A stretch of 8,008 nt of DNA from Oscillospiraceae bacterium (GTDB taxonomy: Bacteria > Bacillota > Clostridia > Saccharofermentanales > Saccharofermentanaceae), in contig CACZPC010000161.1 in the NCBI GenBank assembly GCA_902782985.1, positions 1 through 8,008 on the forward strand, read 5' to 3'. Below, in pieces: positions 1 through 6,448 of the stretch. Positions within the stretch are counted from its first letter, which is position 1. Each line of letters opens with the position of its first letter. The notes below the pieces were generated by a model. That model saw nothing but the letters and a program-made list of their open reading frames with translations. It searched no databases and was not told the origin of the DNA. A program made the position numbers and the translations under genes.

Positions 1-6
1 TATATC

Positions 7-690
7 TTACTTTATGCCTTCTGCCAGTCTGTTGATCTGAGTCGCGATATAACCTGCTCCGTATCCGTTATCGATATTTACGACCGAAATGCCGTTGGCA
101 CAAGAATTGATCATGGTAAGAAGAGCCGATAATCCTTCAAAGCTGGCACCGTACCCTACTGAAGTCGGAACAGCTATTACGGGAACTTTTACAAGACCGC
201 CGATGACACTTGGAAGAGCTCCTTCCATACCTGCAACTGCGATCACGGCATTAGCCTTTCGTATATCATCTGTCCGACTCAGGAGCCTGTGGATCCCGGC
301 TACTCCGATATCATATATCCTGGTGACCTTGCTTCCGAAGAATTCCGCTGTCTGAGCTGCTTCTTCCGCCACCTTTATATCAGCTGTTCCTGCCGTGCAG
401 ACAGCGATATTACCGATAAGCTCCAAAGACTTCTCACCCGGGATTTTCAGGATACGCGATACGGGATCATATACCGCATCCGGGAACTTAGCCCTTATAA
501 GGTCAAACTGTTCTTTGGTGGCACGAGTACCGAACACCTGACCGTTTTCTTTATATAAACGATCATAGATATCGCACAGGAACTGATCCTCTTTACCGCT
601 GCAGAAAACGACTTCTGGGAAGCCCGTACGTTCTTCCCTTGTCAGATCAAGCTTGGCAAAATCAAGATCGGCAAAACCATCCATGATCAT
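7..690 (-). CDS. larB: LarB-like nickel-pincer cofactor biosynthesis protein (PurE superfamily), short N-terminus
   Basis: A 227-residue protein related to LarB, the enzyme that carboxylates the pyridinium ring of nicotinic acid adenine dinucleotide and hydrolyses it to pyridinium-3,5-biscarboxylate mononucleotide, the first step to the nickel-pincer nucleotide. The PurE-like core is intact: TAGTAD (99-104), DIGVAGIHRLL (127-137), AVAGMEGALPSVIGGLV (151-167), PTSVGYGASF (175-184), and NSCANG followed by VNIDNGYGAGY near the C-terminus. Cys197 in NSCANG sits where LarB carries its reported substrate-binding cysteine (family knowledge, recalled). Only about ten residues precede the FAKLD motif; typical LarB proteins of about 245-250 residues have some 25-30 more. 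An in-frame stop at 703-705 excludes a longer form. The ATG at 690 overlaps the preceding stop as ATGA; the ATG at 684 is an alternative start with AGGA seven bases upstream. It is the last gene visible, so larC or larE could lie just beyond the edge. Family assignment is firm; the substrate is inferred. Confidence 0.9.
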   Translation of the reverse strand: MIMDGFADLDFAKLDLTREERTGFPEVVFCSGKEDQFLCDIYDRLYKENGQVFGTRATKEQFDLIRAKFPDAVYDPVSRILKIPGEKSLELIGNIAVCTAGTADIKVAEEAAQTAEFFGSKVTRIYDIGVAGIHRLLSRTDDIRKANAVIAVAGMEGALPSVIGGLVKVPVIAVPTSVGYGASFEGLSALLTMINSCANGISVVNIDNGYGAGYIATQINRLAEGIK

Positions 691-1715
691 ATCCTGTAGA
701 TCTCATCAGGCCCCGGAGGCGCCATATCATTTGTCCTGCCGTTAATATCGGTAAGTTTATATCCCGATTCGGCTTCCGTAAATTCGCCGATGACAAATGC
801 ATTGACTCCGACATCATTTAATGCCTTGATAACACGATCGGGTTCAGGAGAAGCTATAAGCAGAGATCCCGAAGATATCAGTCTTAAAGGATCAATATCC
901 AAAGCCTTACATATGGCTCTTGAAGCATCGCTTATAGGGATCGCACTTTCATCTACCGTAATGCCGATACCGGAGAAATGAGCCATCTCATATGCAGCTC
1001 CCAGTACTCCGCCCTCTGTCACATCGTGCATCAGATCAACCGCTCCGTAATAATATCCATAGCGGTTTGTCTCATTAGAGGAAGACTTGAGCTCACCTGC
1101 CGCAGCACCCTCATTAACAACCGATATCAGCTTATTATATGAAGAAGCCTCATCGATATATTCAGACGGCACCTTGCCGAAAAGCTTGCTCTTATGCTCA
1201 GTAGCGGCAATATATGACCCTTCGATACCGCTCATCTTAGTCTGTATAAGCTTATCTCCGACCATCGCCTTACCGCGGGGTACGGGATGCTCCTTCTCGA
1301 CTATTCCGAATGCAGTTGATATAACTACAAATGTCTTGACCGAATCCGATACTTCAGTATGTCCGCCGACGATATCCACACCGAGCTTACCCGCCTCGGC
1401 AGATGCCTGAGTAACGATCTCGGAGATATCCTCCTCCGTAGCTGATGACGGAGCGATGATATCTATCAGGATACCGGAAGGCCTGACTCCGCAGGCGGCT
1501 ATGTCATTACATGATACATGAACAGTTAAAGTGCCCGACTGCATTCCTCCGGCAGTGATCGGATCGGATGATATGACCATAAGGCGGTCGCCCATATTGA
1601 TCCATGCACAATCGGCACCGATATCAGCACCTACGAGAGTATTCTCGGACAGCTTAGGCAACTTACTTAATACTATGGAACTCAACTGCTCATTTGTAAG
1701 CTTTCCCGTCTTCAT
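687..1715 (-). CDS. AIR-synthase-family (PurM/HypE-like) ATP-binding protein
   Basis: A 342-residue member of the PurM superfamily (AIR synthase, HypE, ThiL, SelD), dimeric enzymes that use ATP to phosphorylate or activate an oxygen on the substrate. Visible signatures are GADIGADCA (29-37), SSDPITAGG (49-57), HVSCNDIAACG (66-76), GGHTEV (117-122) and the C-domain motif MHDVTEGGVLGA (229-240), followed by SSGSLLIA (281-288). It resembles the uncharacterised, hydrogenase-maturation-like AIR synthases common in clostridia rather than true PurM, and no HypE C-terminal cysteine is present: the protein ends PGPDEIYRI. A Ser/Tyr-rich stretch at about 208-224 looks like an insertion. I chose the ATG at 1715, which shares one base with the thiI stop (TGATG) and yields the usual family N-terminus MKTGKLTNEQ; an ATG at 1748 would add eleven residues and overlap thiI by 34 bases. 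The reaction is unknown; it is coupled to larB by an ATGA overlap. Confidence 0.88.
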   Translation of the reverse strand: MKTGKLTNEQLSSIVLSKLPKLSENTLVGADIGADCAWINMGDRLMVISSDPITAGGMQSGTLTVHVSCNDIAACGVRPSGILIDIIAPSSATEEDISEIVTQASAEAGKLGVDIVGGHTEVSDSVKTFVVISTAFGIVEKEHPVPRGKAMVGDKLIQTKMSGIEGSYIAATEHKSKLFGKVPSEYIDEASSYNKLISVVNEGAAAGELKSSSNETNRYGYYYGAVDLMHDVTEGGVLGAAYEMAHFSGIGITVDESAIPISDASRAICKALDIDPLRLISSGSLLIASPEPDRVIKALNDVGVNAFVIGEFTEAESGYKLTDINGRTNDMAPPGPDEIYRI

Positions 1716-2917
1716 CAGATCTCGATTATCTCCAATCCCTGTGTACATCCGTCTTCGACCATCTTGGCAATGTCGAGCTTGGACTCGGCAAACTCTATAT
1801 CCTCATGCTTGGGATGAGTCTTGGGATGCTTGGCTACGAACACGGTGCAGCAATCCTCATAAGGAAGTATTGAAGTCTCAAAAGCACCGATCTTACGTGA
1901 AAGATCACATGTAGCTTCCTTATCAAGACCGATAAGAGGTCTTAAGATGGGCATCTTGGCAACTTCGTTCGTGATATTGATAGCCTCGAGTGTCTGGCTT
2001 GCCACCTGACCTAAGCTCTCACCTGTGATAAGGCACTTACATCCTTCCTTCTCGGCAAGTCGCTCGGCGATCTGGAGCATTACCCTTCTCATTGTGATGG
2101 TAAGCATATCCTCAGGACTGTTCTTTACCATATCAAGCTGGATCTGGGTAAAGTTAACAACATAGAGCCTCATCTTTCCCGAGAATCCGGATACGATCTT
2201 GGCAAGGTCAATTACCTTCTGCTTAGCCTGCTGTGATGTATAAGGAAAAGAGTGGAAATATACCGCATCCAGCTGCATTCCGCGTGATGCCATCATATAA
2301 CCTGCAACAGGAGAATCGATACCGCCCGACAGAAGGAGCATACCCTTACCTGCCGTGCCGACCGGAAGTCCTCTGTGACCCATTACCTTGCCTGCATATA
2401 CATAGTTATAATCCCTTACCTCGACATTAAGGATGAAATCGGGCTCCTTAACATTTACGGACAGATCCGGGAATTTCTCCAGAATGAATCCGCCCACCTC
2501 CTCGCAGATCTGAGGAGACTTATAAGGGAATGACTTATCGCCTCTCTTGGCTTCTACCTTAAATGTCTTATATTCCGGATGCTCTCTTAAGAGATTCTTC
2601 ACATATTCCATGGAATTCTCTTTAATGGAATCAAGGTCTCCTTCGAATTTCCTGGCAAGGCTGGCAGATACGATACCGAATACCTGTGTAACGGCCTTAA
2701 GGATAGCCTTGGAGCTCTCCTCATCTGCAAAATTAGGATTCTCGATCCCGTGCTTATCCTCGATCCAGATCCTGCTCTGACTCTGGTAGATCGAGAGCTT
2801 ACCGAAGTCACGCAGTCTGTACTTAAGATTATTACGAAGCTGGATCTCGAACTTACCTCTGTTTAATCCCTTGAGCGTTACTTCGCCCATTCTTGCAAGT
2901 ATTACATTCTTACTCAT
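1715..2917 (-). CDS. thiI: tRNA 4-thiouridine synthetase ThiI (no rhodanese domain)
   Basis: A 400-residue ThiI. It adenylates U8 of tRNA with ATP and replaces the oxygen with sulfur to give 4-thiouridine, a near-UV sensor; in some bacteria it also supplies sulfur for the thiamine thiazole. The N-terminal ferredoxin-like and THUMP region spans about 1-175 (ARMGEVTLKGLNRGKFE at the start). The PP-loop SGGIDSP lies at 197-203, with TGES at 298-301 and LPYEDCCTVFVAKHPKTHP from 351. The CC pair at 356-357 sits roughly where E. coli ThiI has Cys344. The protein ends right after the adenylating domain, so the C-terminal rhodanese domain of the E. coli enzyme is absent, as in Bacillus-type ThiI. Such forms take sulfur from a dedicated cysteine desulfurase, and one is encoded two bases upstream. 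The GAGG site at 2923-2926 overlaps the stop of that gene and supports the ATG at 2917. Confidence 0.96.
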   Translation of the reverse strand: MSKNVILARMGEVTLKGLNRGKFEIQLRNNLKYRLRDFGKLSIYQSQSRIWIEDKHGIENPNFADEESSKAILKAVTQVFGIVSASLARKFEGDLDSIKENSMEYVKNLLREHPEYKTFKVEAKRGDKSFPYKSPQICEEVGGFILEKFPDLSVNVKEPDFILNVEVRDYNYVYAGKVMGHRGLPVGTAGKGMLLLSGGIDSPVAGYMMASRGMQLDAVYFHSFPYTSQQAKQKVIDLAKIVSGFSGKMRLYVVNFTQIQLDMVKNSPEDMLTITMRRVMLQIAERLAEKEGCKCLITGESLGQVASQTLEAINITNEVAKMPILRPLIGLDKEATCDLSRKIGAFETSILPYEDCCTVFVAKHPKTHPKHEDIEFAESKLDIAKMVEDGCTQGLEIIEI

Positions 2918-2919
2918 CT

Positions 2920-4065
2920 TTACCTCTTAACGAGAAATCTATCATAGATCTCGTCTATTGCTTTAATAAATCTTTCAGCTTCCTCTATCGTGTTATATCG
3001 CGAAAAACTGAGCCTTACGCTGTTATTCGCGATCTCTCTGCCGATCCCCATGGCAAGTAATACATAACTGACCTTCTTGGACTTAGAAGAACACGCGGAT
3101 ACTGTAGATACGAATATATCATACATTTCGAGACAATGTAGCATAGTCTCCGACTGAAATCCCTCAAATGCGACATTAAGCACAAAAGGAAGTGCATCAT
3201 CAGGTGAATTGATAACCGCATTTCGAGAAGCAAGCTCTTCTCTTAGATAAGCATTGATCTTAAGGGCATTCCCGTAAGATTCCTCTCTATGCGATACGGC
3301 TTCCTTCAAAGCCTCAGTAAAAGCCTGAGCAAGCACAAGGCTCTGAGTACCGGATCTCATGCCGTTTTGCTGGCCGCCGCCCAGGATAAAGGGGTCGATC
3401 CTCGTATTCTTATTGACATAGAGCATGCCGACGCCCTTGAGCGAATGGATCTTATGCCCCGAGAATGCCGCCATGTCGACATTCATCTTTCGAAGATCGA
3501 CAGGAAGCTTACCGAGTGACTGTACACAGTCAAGATATATCTTTGTATTTCTGTTCTTCCTGTTTTTTATCTCAAGGATCTCATCCAAAGGCAGGATTGA
3601 GCCTGTCTCGTTATTTACATGAGTAAAGCACAGGAGTGCCGTGTCTTCATCGATCTCCTGTTCCAGGATATCAAGCTTGGGCTTACCGTCCTTATCTACC
3701 GGGATATATACGATATCAAAGCCATGTCCCTCAAGCTTCTTTAATACTTCGAGAGTACATTTATGCTCTGTCTCAGTGGAGATGATCTTTCTGCCGGCTC
3801 TCTTATTGTGGCTCATATAGCCCTGAATGGCAGTATTGGCAGACTCTGTACCGCACGATGTGAAATAGAGCTCATCCTTGCCGCATCCGAGAGCGCCTGC
3901 ACATTCATTCAGACACTTATCATATTCAGCGGAAGCATTGACACCGAGCTTATGAAGAGATCCCGGATTACCGAAAAGATCCGAATCAAGGCTCGCATTT
4001 ACGGCGTCGATCACTTTCCTGCTCGGGGCAGTAGTAGCCGAATTATCAAAATATATCATCTTCAT
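2920..4065 (-). CDS. Cysteine desulfurase, NifS/IscS-like, probable sulfur donor to ThiI
   Basis: A 381-residue class V aminotransferase-fold PLP enzyme that converts L-cysteine to alanine and holds the sulfur as a cysteine persulfide. The N-terminus IYFDNSATT is diagnostic. Other landmarks are the PLP-stacking histidine in STETEHKC (His101), the cofactor aspartate and glutamine in LDCVQ (Asp179, Gln182), the Schiff-base lysine in SGHK (Lys205), GGGQQNGMRSGTQ (229-241) and the catalytic cysteine in SACSS (Cys325). The stretch after Lys205 reads IHSLKG, where IHGPKG is commoner. The ATG at 4065 overlaps the preceding stop as ATGA and gives a normal N-terminus; an upstream TTG at 4089 would add eight residues and is less likely. 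The stop lies two bases from thiI, so a NifZ-like role feeding persulfide to ThiI is the best inference. A wider role in Fe-S or other thio-cofactor assembly cannot be excluded. Confidence 0.94.
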   Translation of the reverse strand: MKMIYFDNSATTAPSRKVIDAVNASLDSDLFGNPGSLHKLGVNASAEYDKCLNECAGALGCGKDELYFTSCGTESANTAIQGYMSHNKRAGRKIISTETEHKCTLEVLKKLEGHGFDIVYIPVDKDGKPKLDILEQEIDEDTALLCFTHVNNETGSILPLDEILEIKNRKNRNTKIYLDCVQSLGKLPVDLRKMNVDMAAFSGHKIHSLKGVGMLYVNKNTRIDPFILGGGQQNGMRSGTQSLVLAQAFTEALKEAVSHREESYGNALKINAYLREELASRNAVINSPDDALPFVLNVAFEGFQSETMLHCLEMYDIFVSTVSACSSKSKKVSYVLLAMGIGREIANNSVRLSFSRYNTIEEAERFIKAIDEIYDRFLVKR

Positions 4066-4628
4066 GCACCGTAAGCCCACATATAGCAATATGCCTGGGT
4101 CCTCGCTGCAAAATTCTCGGAAGTCTTAAGAAGCTCCTTTATCTCATCCTTTGTATACCAGGCGGCACTTATCTCTTCCTCGTCGGATGTACTGGGAGCG
4201 AATTCACCCTCTGCCGTACCGATCACGACTTCACTTCTCTCATTCATGATGCCGACGGCACTGAAGCTTGAGGGCCACTTTACTTTTACGGATGTAAGAG
4301 TAAGACCTGTCTCTTCCCAAAGCTCGCGCTTGGCGGCTGTCTCCACATCCTCCCCGGGATCGATAAGTCCGGCGGGGAAATTGATGGCAATATCTCCGAC
4401 AGCCATTCTGTATTCCTTATTGAGAAGGATCCTGGAATTATCCTTATCGTGGATAATGAGCACAACTGCTTCAGACTTATGCGATCTTATATCATCGAAA
4501 GACCTGCAGTCTCCGTTCCTGCTTATCATCTCATATTTCTTGATATTGCCCTTCTCTGTCTCATATGTAAGATCATATCTTGTGATGAACTTACCCTGAT
4601 TAACCTTCTCGATAGATCTGAACTTCAC
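4062..4628 (-). CDS. NUDIX hydrolase, ADP-ribose pyrophosphatase-like
   Basis: A 188-residue NUDIX protein. The canonical box is perfect at 87-109: Gly87, Glu93 after five residues, then RELWEETGL at 101-109, with the two adjacent glutamates that bind the metal. The preceding INFPAGLIDPGE (82-93) and an N-terminal beta-rich region of about 50 residues match the ADP-ribose/nucleoside-diphosphate-sugar pyrophosphatase (NudF-like) subgroup, which splits ADP-ribose into AMP and ribose 5-phosphate. Substrate choice cannot be read from sequence alone. The start is a GTG at 4628, directly preceded in frame by TAA, so no longer form is possible; AAGGTG about six bases upstream is a modest ribosome site. 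The next in-frame ATG, at residue 34, would remove part of the N-terminal domain. The gene lies 16 bases after the flavin-binding gene and its stop overlaps the desulfurase start as ATGA. Confidence 0.93.
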   Translation of the reverse strand: MKFRSIEKVNQGKFITRYDLTYETEKGNIKKYEMISRNGDCRSFDDIRSHKSEAVVLIIHDKDNSRILLNKEYRMAVGDIAINFPAGLIDPGEDVETAAKRELWEETGLTLTSVKVKWPSSFSAVGIMNERSEVVIGTAEGEFAPSTSDEEEISAAWYTKDEIKELLKTSENFAARTQAYCYMWAYGA

Positions 4629-4644
4629 TTAAAACACCTTCTTA

Positions 4645-5331
4645 TCAATACTTCTTACCGTTCTTCTTAACGGCGTTCTCTTCCCTGATATGCTTATACT
4701 TATCTCTTTCCTTCTTGTATCCCATCCTCTTCTCGAAGATGTCATCCGATGCGACGGAATAACCGAAGAAACCCAGCTTTTCGCCGAGAGTAAAATATTC
4801 GCCGTGATTATATGAGATGAGCTTTGCCTTATCAAGACAAAGTTTGCCGTCTTCGTCCTTAAGATAGCTGTCGGCAGTCACGCCTACGACCTCGGCAATA
4901 AACATATCATGAGAACCGAGCTCGATAACATCCTTTACCTTGCACGAAATGGAAACGGGAGCTTCCTTGATCGCATAAGCATAAGAAAGACCTTCTGCCT
5001 TAACAGCGGTAAGTCCGCATGACTTAAACTTATCTTCATCCCTTCCTGACCTTACACCGCAGTAATCACAGGACTTTGCAAGAGACTTATTGACCAGATT
5101 GATGACAAATTCACCGGTCTCCTTTATAAGATCATATGAATGTCTGCTCTTACGAACTGAGATAGATACCATGGGAGGCTCTGAATTAATGGTGCCGGCC
5201 CATGCGATCGTGACGATGTTGGGACGCTTAGCGTCATCATTGATATCCTTACCCGCACATGAGACCATTACTACGGGCACGGGATTTAATATAGTCGAGT
5301 TGCCGACTACTATCTTGTCATGTTTTGCCAT
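4645..5331 (-). CDS. Flavin reductase-like, FMN-binding split-barrel protein (flavoredoxin type)
   Basis: A 228-residue protein of the flavin-reductase-like domain family, which binds FMN in a split barrel and acts as a flavoredoxin or an NAD(P)H:flavin reductase. Family marks include the N-terminal NPVPVVMVS (16-24), NIVTIAWAGTINSEPP (38-53), VRKSRHSYDLI (59-69), GEFVINLVN (73-81) and GSHDMFIAEV (139-148). Cysteines at 88, 91 and 105 around the SGRDEDKFKSCG stretch recur in clostridial and archaeal flavoredoxin-like members. The last 28 residues form a strongly basic tail with many lysines, beyond the usual end of the domain. A strong AAAGGAG site (5339-5345) with seven-base spacing fixes the ATG at 5331. 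The electron donor and partner are unknown; no rubredoxin, flavodoxin or oxygenase gene is adjacent. Confidence 0.9.
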   Translation of the reverse strand: MAKHDKIVVGNSTILNPVPVVMVSCAGKDINDDAKRPNIVTIAWAGTINSEPPMVSISVRKSRHSYDLIKETGEFVINLVNKSLAKSCDYCGVRSGRDEDKFKSCGLTAVKAEGLSYAYAIKEAPVSISCKVKDVIELGSHDMFIAEVVGVTADSYLKDEDGKLCLDKAKLISYNHGEYFTLGEKLGFFGYSVASDDIFEKRMGYKKERDKYKHIREENAVKKNGKKY

Positions 5332-5365
5332 TTTATTACTCCTTTATACTCCAAAAATCTCTATA

Positions 5366-6448
5366 TCAGTAAAGCGGCAGTGCAGCCGAGAATAATTCGT
5401 TCTGCAGGAGGAAGTCCTTGAATTCGATACCGCCCGAAAAGCCCATCAGCATACCGTTCTTACCGATGACCCTGTGACACGGGATGATGATCGGCACGGG
5501 ATTCTCCGAGCAGGCACTTCCGACGGCACGGGTAAGCTTTCGAGCCTTGGACATATCATTGCCCGTAAGCTTTAAAGCGATATCTTCATAGCTTACCGTA
5601 TAACCGTATGGTACCTTCCTGATCTCCTCCCAGACACGAAGCTGGAAATCGGTAGCGTCATTGAACCTGACATTGATATCAAAGGTATCTCTTTTCTTAA
5701 GGAAATACTCTCTTATCTGTATCGCGGCTCTTAGCACCTCTTGAGGTATGTGATCAAGTTCCTCATACTCGATATTGTACTCCGAAGACGACCTCGGTAA
5801 AAGGTTCCCGGCATCGTCAGTTATGCCAATAAAATCGGCACATTCGTGCAAAAAGTCGTCTCCTGTCGGCTTCTCGTAATTTAAGAACCTGACATCGTCC
5901 ACATAGTCAGCTGTGCCGCCTATCGCCACGACACCGCGGGGAAATGCAACGAACGCATGATTATATGCTCTGTACTGAGGCTTGAGTATATAGTAAAGAC
6001 CTGCATCTGAATACTTTCCGTCTATATTGACTTCATCGTGCAGAACAGCCTCCTGAATAAAACCGTTTTCATTGAGGGCTCGCTCATATAATTCATCGCC
6101 GACCGTTACTACTGCAGAGAGCTTATGCACCTTCTTTATGAAGAATACAAGTCTTAATATCTCATCGATGGTCTTATATAGGAGATCATAAGATATTTCA
6201 GCGAAATTGATATGCATAGACATTCTGGTGCGATCCACAGTACCGCTGTAAAGTCTTATGAATATCTTGGCATTATTCTGATCATCCGTAACAATATATG
6301 CATCCGTCATATCAGTCGAAGTAAAATGTCTGATCCTGCTTTCGATCTCAGACAGGTGACCGAACATGAATCCTGCTTCGCGCAAAATCCTGCTGTCACT
6401 GAGCTTAACTCGCCTTATGCCCATATTGTCCAGATGATCCGCAATCAT
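5366..6448 (-). CDS. GNAT-like acetyltransferase domain fused to methylated-DNA--protein-cysteine methyltransferase (Ogt/MGMT)
   Basis: A 360-residue two-part protein. Residues 1 to about 155 look like a GNAT N-acetyltransferase fold: a start like IRRVKLSDSRILREAG, then LNENGFIQEAVLHDEV and a closing DGKYSDAGLYYIL, a typical GNAT C-terminal pattern. Residues about 165-255 resemble the MGMT N-terminal ribonuclease-H-like domain. The rest is the DNA-repair domain: FQLRVWEEIRKVPYGYTVSYEDIA, the arginine finger in RAVG (Arg307), the acceptor cysteine in IIIPCHRVIG (Cys324) and FSGGIEFKDFLL. MGMT transfers the alkyl group from O6-alkylguanine to this cysteine in a single suicidal turnover. All catalytic landmarks are present, so repair activity is likely. 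The GNAT part lacks an obvious RxxGxG/A acetyl-CoA loop, so its activity is doubtful. The ATG overlaps the lipoprotein stop as ATGA, and the gap to the next gene is 34 bases. Confidence 0.92.
   Translation of the reverse strand: MIADHLDNMGIRRVKLSDSRILREAGFMFGHLSEIESRIRHFTSTDMTDAYIVTDDQNNAKIFIRLYSGTVDRTRMSMHINFAEISYDLLYKTIDEILRLVFFIKKVHKLSAVVTVGDELYERALNENGFIQEAVLHDEVNIDGKYSDAGLYYILKPQYRAYNHAFVAFPRGVVAIGGTADYVDDVRFLNYEKPTGDDFLHECADFIGITDDAGNLLPRSSSEYNIEYEELDHIPQEVLRAAIQIREYFLKKRDTFDINVRFNDATDFQLRVWEEIRKVPYGYTVSYEDIALKLTGNDMSKARKLTRAVGSACSENPVPIIIPCHRVIGKNGMLMGFSGGIEFKDFLLQNELFSAALPLY

Noticed and set aside
89..558. Plus-strand open frames opposite larB
   Set aside because: They lie antisense to a well-conserved PurE-fold gene, show no recognisable motifs and have no ribosome site. 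They are by-products of the minus-strand coding sequence.
687..1715. Selenophosphate synthetase (SelD) or HypE identity for the PurM-like protein
   Set aside because: It lacks the SelD N-terminal Cys/Sec glycine-rich region and the HypE C-terminal cysteine, so only the superfamily level is supported.
2599..2811. Minus-strand 70-residue open frame inside thiI in another frame
   Set aside because: The Ser/Arg-rich translation has no family features, and the reading frame of thiI across it is conserved THUMP sequence.
1715..2917. ThiI-like gene as a LarE substitute rather than true ThiI
   Set aside because: The full N-terminal THUMP region and the characteristic DCC/KHPKT stretch mark a genuine tRNA thiolase; LarE has no THUMP domain.
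4066..4089. TTG start adding eight residues to the cysteine desulfurase
   Set aside because: The ATG at 4065 overlaps the NUDIX stop as ATGA and yields the normal short lead-in to IYFDNSATT; the extension has no ribosome site.
4629..4835. Minus-strand 68-residue open frame inside the flavin reductase-like gene
   Set aside because: It overlaps a confident gene out of frame and its translation has no domain features.
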